Origin: Savagea sp.
GTDB lineage: Bacteria; Bacillota; Bacilli; Bacillales_A; Planococcaceae
NCBI GenBank assembly: GCA_030152265.1
Contig: JASLHQ010000068.1
Span: 1 to 8,088, forward strand
DNA length: 8,088 nt
Direction: 5' to 3'
The notes below the pieces were generated by a model. The model saw only the letters and a list, made by a program, of their open reading frames with translations. It was not told the origin of the DNA and did not search any database. The position numbers were made by a program, and so were the translations under genes. The number at the start of each line of letters is the position of its first letter. The first letter of the stretch is position 1. Positions 1-5,010 of the stretch are shown piece after piece.

Positions 1-1
1 C

Positions 2-763
2 ATTGCGGCAGGTGGCGTATCGGGAATTAGTACGATTTTATATGAAATGTATCAATTCAATCCTGCATACGTCCAATGGATTATTAACGTTCCTCTCCTT
101 ATTTTAGCCATCGTTTTAGTCGGTCGAGATTTCAGTATTAAAACGATTGTCGGTACGGTATTTTTACCTTTCGTCATCTATTTAACGGATGGTTGGCATT
201 TGGAGATGGACAATCCGTTGTTGAGTGCGATTTACGGAGGAATTTTACTCGGAGTAGGTCTCGGAATCGTCTACCGTGGAAACGGATCGACTGGAGGAAC
301 GGCGCTCATCGCGCAAATTTTAAAGCGTTATACGCGAATTTCAAGCGGATTCTCGCAGCTCATTGTCGACGGTGCAGTCGTCATTACGTCAGCATTCGTC
401 TTTGATTTTGAATTAGCACTTTATGCGTTAATGAGTATTTACGTGACGAGTAAAGTAATTGACTTCGTACAGTTGCAGACGTCTCCAACGAAATTAGCGC
501 TCATCATTACAGAGGAGCCAGAACGTGTGGAACAAATCATTCAGTCTGAAATCGATCGGGGCTTTACGAAGGTCGATTCAATTGGTGGATACACGAATGA
601 AGAAAAGACGATGATTTTATCCGTTGTTGAACAGTCGGAAGCAGTCTATTTAAAAAAGCTCATTCAATTGAACGAACCAGGCTCTTTCGTCGTCTTTTTG
701 AACGCATCTGAAATTATCGGTCGCGGGTTCACATTGGATAAATTTTACGTCGACCAAAAGTGA
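2..763 (+). CDS. YitT family integral membrane protein, 3' portion (5' end outside window)
   Basis: The frame is open to the left edge and already codes for YitT-like sequence (AAGGVSGIS) before the first in-window ATG at 47. That ATG is therefore internal and the true start lies upstream; 253 residues are visible. The first part has hydrophobic segments (for example INVPLLILAIVLVG, IVGTVFLPFVIYL, a Gly-rich GGILLGVGLGIVYRG stretch, and VVITSAFVFDFELALYALMSIYV), matching the YitT membrane domain (DUF161). From about codon KLALIITEEP (near position 490) the soluble C-terminal DUF2179 domain follows, including the typical ending FVVFLNASEIIGRGF. The family is widespread in Bacillota; its members are mostly of unknown biochemical function and are sometimes proposed to be transporters. 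No clear terminator separates it from the metA promoter downstream. The family call is confident, the function unknown. Confidence 0.9.
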   Translation: MAAGGVSGISTILYEMYQFNPAYVQWIINVPLLILAIVLVGRDFSIKTIVGTVFLPFVIYLTDGWHLEMDNPLLSAIYGGILLGVGLGIVYRGNGSTGGTALIAQILKRYTRISSGFSQLIVDGAVVITSAFVFDFELALYALMSIYVTSKVIDFVQLQTSPTKLALIITEEPERVEQIIQSEIDRGFTKVDSIGGYTNEEKTMILSVVEQSEAVYLKKLIQLNEPGSFVVFLNASEIIGRGFTLDKFYVDQK

Positions 764-770
764 GCCGAAC

Positions 771-801
771 ACTAGGATAACGGTTTAGGAACTGGTATAA
801 T
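771..801 (+). promoter_or_regulatory. Probable metA promoter (extended -10)
   Basis: A perfect TATAAT lies at 796-801, immediately preceded by TGG, giving an extended -10 (TGnTATAAT). No good -35 hexamer sits 16-18 bp upstream, which is common for extended -10 promoters. The expected start near 807-809 places transcription just ahead of the SAM riboswitch aptamer. Inferred from sequence only. Confidence 0.7.
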
Positions 802-819
802 GAGTACCAAATCAAATAA

Positions 820-957
820 GTCTTATCAAGAGAAGTCGAGGGACGAGGCCCGTTGACGCTTCAGCAACCTACAGAACGCAAGGTGCTAATTCCTTACGGA
901 GTAATCCGACCGATAAGAGAACGAAAACTCTCTTACATTGTAAGAGAGTTTTTTATA
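820..957 (+). ncRNA. SAM-I (S-box) riboswitch with antiterminator/terminator switch
   Basis: This is the classic S-box leader. The closing P1 helix pairs TCTTATC (821-827) with GATAAGA (912-918). The conserved core is visible as GAAGTCGAGGGA (832-843), the CTTCAGCAACC segment (859-869) and the AGGTGCTAATTCC segment (881-893). The expression platform is also explicit: TAAGAGA at 914-920, in the 3' strand of P1, can instead pair with TCTCTTA at 929-935, the 5' arm of the downstream terminator. In the known S-box mechanism, SAM stabilises P1 and frees the terminator, so metA is off when SAM is plentiful. When SAM is low the antiterminator forms and metA is read. It sits directly upstream of metA, as expected. 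Confidence 0.97.
924..954 (+). terminator. SAM-riboswitch intrinsic terminator upstream of metA
   Basis: A stem of AAAACTCTCTTA (924-935) with TAAGAGAGTTTT (941-952) around a 5-nt loop is followed by a T-run that starts within the 3' arm (949-954). It is the OFF conformation of the S-box switch and competes with the antiterminator 914-920/929-935. Confidence 0.93.
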
Positions 958-973
958 TAAGGAGGAGAAAATT

Positions 974-1882
974 ATGCCAATTACAATACCGAAAGCATTG
1001 CCTGCTCGTGAGAAATTACTACAGGAGAAAATTTTCGTCATGGATGAAGAACGAGCATGTACTCAAGATATTCGTCCATTAAATATTTTACTACTCAATT
1101 TAATGCCAGAAAAAGAAAAGACAGAACTTCAACTGTTGCGTCTATTAGGGAATACGCCACTGCAAGTGAATGTGACATTTTTAACGACCGCGACGTACGA
1201 ATCGAAAAACGTCAGCAAAACGCATTTAGATACATTTTATAAAGTATTTGATGAAATTAAAAATCGTAAGTTTGACGGCATGATCATTACGGGTGCTCCG
1301 ATTGAATTGATGGAATTTGAAGATGTTCAATATTGGGAAGAATTGACGGAAATTTATGAATGGTCAAAAACAAATGTGACGAGTTTGTTTAACATTTGCT
1401 GGGGAGCACAAGCGGCACTGTACCATTTTTACGATATCGATAAACACGAATTACCCGGGAAATGTACAGGTGTGTTTGATCATACGTTAATCGATCCGAC
1501 GGAAGATATCGTGCGCGGATTTAACGACGTCTTTAAAGCACCTCATTCACGCTATACAGACGTAAAGGAAGACGATATTCTCAATCATCCTGAATTGAAA
1601 TTGTTAGCGACGAGTGAAGAAGCAGGGGCGTTTTTAATCGCATCGAAAGATAAACGTCATTTAATGATGACTGGTCATTTAGAGTATGATGCGACGACAT
1701 TGAAAGACGAGTATGAGCGTGATTTAGCGAAAGGTCCAGATGCACCGATGCCGAAACATTACTTCCCGAATGATGACCCGACGCAAGTGCCACTCAATAC
1801 GTGGCGCTCGCATACGCATTTAATTTTTTCGAATTGGTTGAACTATTACGTTTACCAAGCAACACCGTATCAGTGGGAATAA
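974..1882 (+). CDS. metA: Homoserine O-acetyltransferase, MetA family
   Basis: This 302-residue protein matches the usual MetA length of about 300. It acylates L-homoserine in the cytoplasm, the first committed step of methionine synthesis. The glutamine-amidotransferase-like fold shows the catalytic Cys142 in NICWGAQAALY and the His235/Glu237 pair in MTGHLEYD; the family signature RPLNILLLNLMPEK is at residues 34-47. Residue 111, in TGAPIELMEFEDV, is Glu. In characterised MetA proteins Glu111 goes with acetyl-CoA use (as in Bacillus cereus), whereas Gly goes with succinyl-CoA (as in E. coli), so O-acetylhomoserine is the predicted product despite the traditional 'succinyltransferase' name. 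The start is fixed by AAGGAGGAG at 959-967, 6 nt before ATG. The gene is monocistronic under the SAM-I riboswitch and ends at its own terminator. Confidence 0.96.
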   Translation: MPITIPKALPAREKLLQEKIFVMDEERACTQDIRPLNILLLNLMPEKEKTELQLLRLLGNTPLQVNVTFLTTATYESKNVSKTHLDTFYKVFDEIKNRKFDGMIITGAPIELMEFEDVQYWEELTEIYEWSKTNVTSLFNICWGAQAALYHFYDIDKHELPGKCTGVFDHTLIDPTEDIVRGFNDVFKAPHSRYTDVKEDDILNHPELKLLATSEEAGAFLIASKDKRHLMMTGHLEYDATTLKDEYERDLAKGPDAPMPKHYFPNDDPTQVPLNTWRSHTHLIFSNWLNYYVYQATPYQWE

Positions 1883-1899
1883 AATAAGAACTAAGAGAG

Positions 1900-1935
1900 G
1901 GATGTTGGAGCGGAAATTCGTTCTAACATCCTTTT
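1900..1935 (+). terminator. Intrinsic terminator downstream of metA
   Basis: A 13-bp stem pairs 1900-1912 (GGATGTTGGAGCG) with 1919-1931 (CGTTCTAACATCC), including two G-U pairs. The loop is 6 nt and TTTT follows. It lies 18 nt after the metA stop codon. Confidence 0.85.
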
Positions 1936-1964
1936 CTCTTCGTACTATAAAAGAGTATTGACAA

Positions 1965-2007
1965 GAAAAAAGGCACTTTCTATTCGTTTTCGAATGGAAA
2001 GTGCCTT
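1965..2007 (-). terminator. Strong intrinsic terminator of the malic enzyme gene
   Basis: A 17-bp stem pairs 1970-1986 with 1991-2007 (AAGGCACTTTC... / ...GAAAGTGCCTT, one G-U pair) around a TTTT loop. On the minus strand it is followed by a run of seven T (complement of 1965-1971). It lies about 60 nt past the minus-strand malic enzyme stop. On the plus strand the downstream tract (GTTGTTT) is poorer, so its main direction is minus. Confidence 0.88.
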
Positions 2008-2067
2008 GTTGTTTGAAAGAGTATTGAGTTATGAAAACGAAAGCTTTGTACTGCTTTCAAATGATGT

Positions 2068-3276
2068 TTATTTCGCTGCGTACATGACGCGGCATTGTTG
2101 AAGTTTGCTCACTCCTGTTTCAATCGCAGCGTTGCGGACTGCTTCTGCAACAGCTTGAACGACACGTGCATCGAATGGATCTGGAATGATATAGTCTTCC
2201 GTCAACTCCTCTTCATGAATGAGAGAAGAAATCGCATAAACTGCTGCACGTTTCATCGCATCGTTAATTTCTGTTGCACGTACGTCGAGTGCCCCGCGGA
2301 AAATTCCAGGGAAAGCGAGTACGTTATTCACTTGGTTCGGGTGATCCGAGCGACCTGTCGCGATGACACGCACGCCGTATTCTTTCGCAAGATCAGGTGA
2401 AATTTCTGGATTCGGATTTGCGAGACCGAAAATAATCGGGTCTTCGTTCATTGAATCAATTAACGGTTTCGTTAATAAGTTTGCGACCGATACTCCGATG
2501 AAAATATCAGAACCTTTCATCGCGTCTTGAAGTGTTCCTTGTAACAATTCGCGGTTCGTTTGACGCGCGATTTTATGTTTAATCGGGTTCATCGAATGTT
2601 CGCGACCCTCGTAAATAATTCCTTGTGAATCACAGACGATAATGTTGTGGAAGTTTAAGTCGAGCAATAAACGGACGATCGCAACACCTGCTGCACCTGC
2701 TCCGTTGACGACGATTTTCACATCTTCCTCTTTTTTATCGACGAGTTTTAAAGCATTTAATAAGCCAGCTGCGACGACGATTGCCGTACCGTGTTGATCG
2801 TCGTGGAAAATCGGAATGTTACATTCTTCTTTTAAACGATCTTCAATTTCGAAGCAACGCGGAGCTGAAATATCTTCTAAGTTAATTGCGCCAAATGTTG
2901 GTTCCATCGCTTTCACAGTTGCGACAATTTCATCCACACTTTTTGTATTTAAAGCAATTGGAAATGCATCGATATGAGCGAACTGCTTTAATAGTAAAGC
3001 TTTCCCCTCCATGACAGGCATAGATGCTTCTGGACCGATATCGCCGAGCCCGAGCACTGCTGTTCCATCTGTTACGACCCCTACTAAGTTCCCTTTGATC
3101 GTGTAGTCATATACCGATTGTGGATTTTCAAAAATCGCCATACTCGGCTCAGCGACCCCTGGTGAATACGCCAAACTTAAATCGTGACGATTGGAAAGAG
3201 ATACTTTCGATACTGTTTCCATCTTTCCGTGAAAACGTCCGTGCATTTCTAAAGAGTTTTTGAATTGTTGTCCCAT
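2068..3276 (-). CDS. Malic enzyme (YtsJ-like, NAD(P)-dependent oxaloacetate-decarboxylating)
   Basis: The protein converts L-malate to pyruvate and CO2 with reduction of NAD(P), a cytoplasmic C4-C3 link in central metabolism. Numbering from the upstream ATG at 3294 (408 residues), it shows catalytic Tyr43 (LAYSPGVAEP), Lys98 (PVMEGKALLLK), metal ligands Glu140/Asp141 (INLEDISAP) and Asp165/Asp166 (FHDDQHGTAIV), the Rossmann motif NGAGAAG (197-203), and the family signatures LANPNPEISPD and FPGIFRGALDVRAT. Size and sequence resemble Bacillus YtsJ, which is NADP-preferring; cofactor use here is not certain. I chose ATG 3276 (402 residues) because GGGGGA lies 5-6 nt upstream and the protein then begins like YtsJ. 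ATG 3294 has AAAGGAG only 2 nt away, which is too close. The gene stands alone, divergent from tetR, with a hairpin across its leader. Confidence 0.93.
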   Translation of the reverse strand: MGQQFKNSLEMHGRFHGKMETVSKVSLSNRHDLSLAYSPGVAEPSMAIFENPQSVYDYTIKGNLVGVVTDGTAVLGLGDIGPEASMPVMEGKALLLKQFAHIDAFPIALNTKSVDEIVATVKAMEPTFGAINLEDISAPRCFEIEDRLKEECNIPIFHDDQHGTAIVVAAGLLNALKLVDKKEEDVKIVVNGAGAAGVAIVRLLLDLNFHNIIVCDSQGIIYEGREHSMNPIKHKIARQTNRELLQGTLQDAMKGSDIFIGVSVANLLTKPLIDSMNEDPIIFGLANPNPEISPDLAKEYGVRVIATGRSDHPNQVNNVLAFPGIFRGALDVRATEINDAMKRAAVYAISSLIHEEELTEDYIIPDPFDARVVQAVAEAVRNAAIETGVSKLQQCRVMYAAK

Positions 3277-3298
3277 TGGAATCCCCCATTCCATTACT

Positions 3299-3323
3299 CC
3301 TTTAAACGAAAAATGTTTAAAGG
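3299..3323 (-). promoter_or_regulatory. Perfect 9-bp inverted repeat in the malic enzyme leader, overlapping a Shine-Dalgarno
   Basis: CCTTTAAAC at 3299-3307 and GTTTAAAGG at 3315-3323 are perfect inverted repeats around a 7-nt spacer. On the minus-strand transcript the 3' arm ends in the AAAGG of an AAAGGAG Shine-Dalgarno just before ATG 3294. The repeat could act as an RNA hairpin hiding a ribosome site or as a DNA operator. No T-run follows, so it is not a terminator. Confidence 0.5.
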
Positions 3324-3388
3324 GATCGACGGAATTTTTTCATGTTTCGTGTTCATGACGCCGTCTGATAAACAATATATTACGTCTT

Positions 3389-3418
3389 TACACATATAGC
3401 AACTATAAAATATGTGTA
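3389..3418. repeat. 9-bp inverted repeat, candidate operator upstream of malic enzyme
   Basis: TACACATAT (3389-3397) and ATATGTGTA (3410-3418) are perfect inverted repeats with a 12-nt spacer, a 30-bp span suited to a dimeric regulator. It lies at the expected -10/start region of the candidate minus-strand promoter. The cognate regulator is unknown. Confidence 0.45.
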
Positions 3419-3445
3419 CTATTTCACGTAGTTTCGATTTGTCAA
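3417..3445 (-). promoter_or_regulatory. Possible malic enzyme promoter
   Basis: Read on the minus strand, a consensus TTGACA lies at 3445-3440. The hexamer 17 bp downstream (3422-3417, ATAGTA) is a weak -10, and an 18-bp spacing gives TAGTAC. Another -10-like TATAGT at 3407-3402 lacks a -35 at the right distance. The perfect -35 and the location upstream of the gene support the call; the poor -10 weakens it. Confidence 0.3.
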
Positions 3446-3475
3446 GTGTAAAGTGCATGGTTGACATGAAAATAA

Positions 3476-3490
3476 AATTTGTCACAAATT
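3476..3490. repeat. 15-bp perfect palindrome AATTTGT-C-ACAAATT
   Basis: AATTTGT (3476-3482) and ACAAATT (3484-3490) are perfect inverted repeats around a single C. It lies midway between the divergent genes and directly abuts the first AT-only palindrome. Its form suits a protein-binding site, but it matches no operator that I can name. Confidence 0.4.
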
Positions 3491-3504
3491 AAAAATATTT
3501 TTAA
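3489..3504. repeat. AT-only 16-bp palindrome, copy 1
   Basis: TTAAAAATATTTTTAA is a perfect palindrome, and the same 16 bases recur at 3574-3589, 85 bp away (about eight helical turns). The A-tract/T-tract structure predicts bent or rigid DNA. Function unknown. Confidence 0.45.
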
Positions 3505-3573
3505 AAGGCGTTAAATTTTATGAAAAAACGAATGAAAGCTTGAAATTGTGCGATTCTTCACAAGGTAAAAAAG

Positions 3574-3589
3574 TTAAAAATATTTTTAA
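3574..3589. repeat. AT-only 16-bp palindrome, copy 2
   Basis: This is an exact copy of the palindrome at 3489-3504. It ends 24 bp upstream of the tetR -35 element, so it could serve as an UP-element-like or architectural site for that promoter. This is inference from position and composition. Confidence 0.45.
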
Positions 3590-3613
3590 ATTAATAAGAA
3601 AAATGTTCACATA

Positions 3614-3642
3614 TTGCAAAATGAATAAGATTCATTTATAAT
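3614..3642 (+). promoter_or_regulatory. Promoter of the tetR-SMR operon
   Basis: TTGCAA (3614-3619) is followed by exactly 17 bp and a perfect TATAAT (3637-3642), a good sigma-A-type promoter. The predicted start is near 3648-3650. The spacer and the start region are each filled by an operator-like palindrome, so strong repression by the downstream TetR protein is likely. Confidence 0.8.
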
Positions 3643-3656
3643 GAATATCGTTCATT
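3620..3656. promoter_or_regulatory. Tandem palindromic operators, probable TetR autoregulatory site
   Basis: Two 17-bp units, AATGAATA-AGA-TTCATT (3620-3636) and AATGAATA-TCG-TTCATT (3640-3656), differ only in three central bases and repeat at exactly 20 bp, about two helical turns. Each is an inverted repeat (AATGAA-N5-TTCATT). The first can be extended by one base pair at its 5' edge, with 8-bp arms 3619-3626/3630-3637. Unit 1 fills the -35/-10 spacer and unit 2 overlaps the end of the -10 and the start site. Assigning them to the adjacent TetR protein is inference from position and symmetry. Confidence 0.75.
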
Positions 3657-3680
3657 CTAGAGCGTGAGAGGGTGAATTAA

Positions 3681-4277
3681 ATGGATAAAAAACAACGAAT
3701 TGTCCGTGCTGCATTGGACTCATTTTTGGAGCGTGGCATTCAAAAAACGACGATCGCTCACATCGTGCAAGGGGCGGAAATCGCACAAGGGACATTTTAT
3801 TTATATTTCCCGTCTAAAATGGCGTTAATGCCTGCGATTGCGGAAGTGATGGCGGATAAATTGTTGACGACGATGAAGCAGTCTGTCGATGAAGATTTAC
3901 CGATGTCGGAGCAACTCGTACAAATTATCGATGCGATTTTTGAAGTGAACGAAACGTATCATGAAGTGCAAGCTTTAATTTACGCTGGCCTCGCTTCGAC
4001 GGAGCATTTGAAAAAATGGGAATCTGTCTATGAGCCGATTTATGCGTATTTGCGCAATTGGTTATGGAAGGCGAAAGTGTTGAAATCTGTTCGTTCGACA
4101 ATCGTCGAAGAAGACGTGTCGAAGCTCATGATCGGATTGATTGAATCAGCAGCTGAGCAAGTGTATTTGTACGATGAACATAAAGAAGAAGGCGCGAGAC
4201 GTCAAAAACGAGCGGTTTATGAATTGTTGCAGCATGCGCTCGAATTGCAAGAGGAGAAGGAAGGATACAATGGATAG
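3681..4277 (+). CDS. TetR/AcrR-family transcriptional repressor of the SMR operon
   Basis: This 198-residue protein has the normal TetR-family size. The N-terminal DNA-binding domain is plain: helix 1 covers about residues 3-19, and the helix-turn-helix spans about 23-43 (TTIAHIVQGAEIAQGTFYLYF), followed by the usual FPSK. The remaining residues would form the all-helical ligand-binding and dimer domain, which is poorly conserved and gives no clue to the inducer. The Shine-Dalgarno-like GAGGGTGA ends 5 nt before ATG 3681. Its stop codon overlaps the start of the first SMR gene by 8 nt (ATGGATAG), so the genes are probably translationally coupled. Gene order (TetR, SMR, SMR) resembles yvdT-yvdS-yvdR of Bacillus subtilis. 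It most likely represses its own operon through the two palindromes at the promoter and releases it when an SMR substrate binds. Confidence 0.92.
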   Translation: MDKKQRIVRAALDSFLERGIQKTTIAHIVQGAEIAQGTFYLYFPSKMALMPAIAEVMADKLLTTMKQSVDEDLPMSEQLVQIIDAIFEVNETYHEVQALIYAGLASTEHLKKWESVYEPIYAYLRNWLWKAKVLKSVRSTIVEEDVSKLMIGLIESAAEQVYLYDEHKEEGARRQKRAVYELLQHALELQEEKEGYNG

Positions 4278-4632
4278 TCAAACGAAAAGAAAAGCGTGGA
4301 CTTATGTTGCGCTGACGAGCTTTTTTGAACTCGTCTGGATTTATGGATTTAACGTCGCAAGTGAGTGGTGGCATTGGATTTTCATCGTCACTTTTATTTT
4401 TGTCGATTTTCACTTTTTAACGAAAGCGAGCGAATTGTTGCCGACTGGGACTGTATATGCGGTATTCGCAGCGGTTGGAACAGTCGGAGTCGCCTTGATG
4501 GATATTGTCTTTTTCCATGAGCCGTTAAGCGTGGCGAAAGTCGTCTTTATGATCGTCATCGTCGTCGGTGTTATCGGATTAAATATTGCGGATTCAATCG
4601 ACGAAAAGAAAGCATTGCGAGGGGTAAAATAA
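4270..4632 (+). CDS. SMR-family efflux subunit A (YkkC/YvdS-like)
   Basis: This 120-residue protein has four predicted membrane helices (about 11-29, 36-54, 59-80 and 89-107). SMR proteins exchange protons for cationic substrates as antiparallel dimers in the cytoplasmic membrane. The essential TM1 glutamate is Glu20 (FFELVW). Trp23, three residues on, matches the Gdx/YkkC-type pattern (EVVW). The TM3 signature GTVYAVFAAVGTVG (60-73) is clear, though the usual Trp-x-Gly is Phe-Ala-Ala. The TM2 position that is Ser in Gdx proteins aligns with Asp46 here, an unusual extra acid in a helix. I placed the start at ATG 4270, with GAGGAGAAGGAAGG just upstream; the longer open frame upstream lies inside tetR. 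It probably pairs with the next gene's product as a heterodimer; the substrate (guanidinium, quaternary amines or other) is not known. Confidence 0.92.
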   Translation: MDSQTKRKAWTYVALTSFFELVWIYGFNVASEWWHWIFIVTFIFVDFHFLTKASELLPTGTVYAVFAAVGTVGVALMDIVFFHEPLSVAKVVFMIVIVVGVIGLNIADSIDEKKALRGVK

Positions 4633-4633
4633 A

Positions 4634-5008
4634 ATGAATGGTGGAACGTTAGATTTTGTATTGAATTGGTTTCCGAGCATGTCTGGAGAAACGCTCGGTT
4701 GGATTTTAGTCATTTTAGCAGCTGGCTTTGAATTTTTAGGGGTCATCGGTTTGAAAAAATATAGCGAAGTAAAAAATGTATTTAACGGTTTTATTTATTT
4801 GCTCGGCTTCGGTGGAGCATTCGCATTTTTATATTTCGCATTCGATTACTTACAAGTGAGTATCGCGTACGCGGTATGGATTGGAATCGGGACAGCAGGC
4901 GCAGTCGTCATCAATATGATTTTCTTCGGAGAATCGAAAAGTATGGGACGCATTGCGAGTGTCATTTTAATCGTCATCGGCGTCGTCGGTTTAAAATTCG
5001 TATCTTAA
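4634..5008 (+). CDS. SMR-family efflux subunit B (YkkD/YvdR-like)
   Basis: This 124-residue, four-helix SMR protein begins one nucleotide after the stop of subunit A, so the two are co-translated and presumably form a heteromeric transporter like YkkCD or YvdRS. The TM1 glutamate is Glu33 (AAGFEFLGVIGLKKYS), and the TM3 signature is canonical (IAYAVWIGIGTAGAVV, residues 78-93). The chain ends in GVVGLKFVS, typical of the family. About 16-19 residues (MNGGTLDFVLNWFPSM) precede TM1, more than the few residues usual in SMR proteins. A shorter start at Met16 (4679) has no ribosome site, whereas ATG 4634 follows GAGGGG (4619-4624) at about 9 nt, so I keep the longer form. It is the last gene of the operon and is followed directly by a terminator. 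Confidence 0.92.
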   Translation: MNGGTLDFVLNWFPSMSGETLGWILVILAAGFEFLGVIGLKKYSEVKNVFNGFIYLLGFGGAFAFLYFAFDYLQVSIAYAVWIGIGTAGAVVINMIFFGESKSMGRIASVILIVIGVVGLKFVS

Positions 5009-5010
5009 GA

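Larger units (their letters stand above)
3295..3680. other. 386-bp AT-rich divergent intergenic region
   Basis: This is the only long stretch without a convincing gene. It separates the divergent malic enzyme and tetR genes. It holds, left to right: the leader inverted repeat (3299-3323), the 9-bp inverted repeat (3389-3418), two ATTTGTCA repeats 40 bp apart (3437-3444 and 3477-3484), a 15-bp palindrome (3476-3490), two copies of a 16-bp AT-only palindrome (3489-3504 and 3574-3589), and the tetR promoter with tandem operators (3614-3656). An open frame at 3485-3294 on the minus strand looks non-coding. Confidence 0.75.

Noticed and set aside
47..763. ATG at 47 as the start of the YitT gene
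   Set aside because: In-frame codons upstream to the window edge encode conserved YitT sequence, so the gene starts before the window.
1581..1793. Antisense open frames inside metA, gdhA and other genes
   Set aside because: They overlap well-supported genes, have no ribosome sites or family features, and look like shadows of the coding strand.
2031..2044. cre-like (CcpA) sequence TGAAAACGAAAGCT
   Set aside because: It fails several consensus positions in the right half and lies downstream of the malic enzyme stop, not near a promoter.
3294..3485. 63-codon open frame upstream of the malic enzyme gene on the minus strand, whose TAA overlaps ATG 3294 (TAATG)
   Set aside because: It starts at a GTG with no ribosome site, internal ATGs also lack one, and its sequence has no recognisable features in AT-rich palindrome-filled DNA. 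The TAATG overlap with ATG 3294, which I do not favour as the start, is probably chance.
3476..3490. Rex, Fnr or Spo0A site in the 15-bp palindrome
   Set aside because: The half-sites do not match TTGTGAA, TGTGA-N6-TCACA or TGTCGAA patterns at the needed spacing.
4141..4269. Longer N-terminus for SMR subunit A
   Set aside because: It lies within tetR in another frame and would add hydrophilic residues before TM1. ATG 4270 has a strong ribosome site and the expected length.
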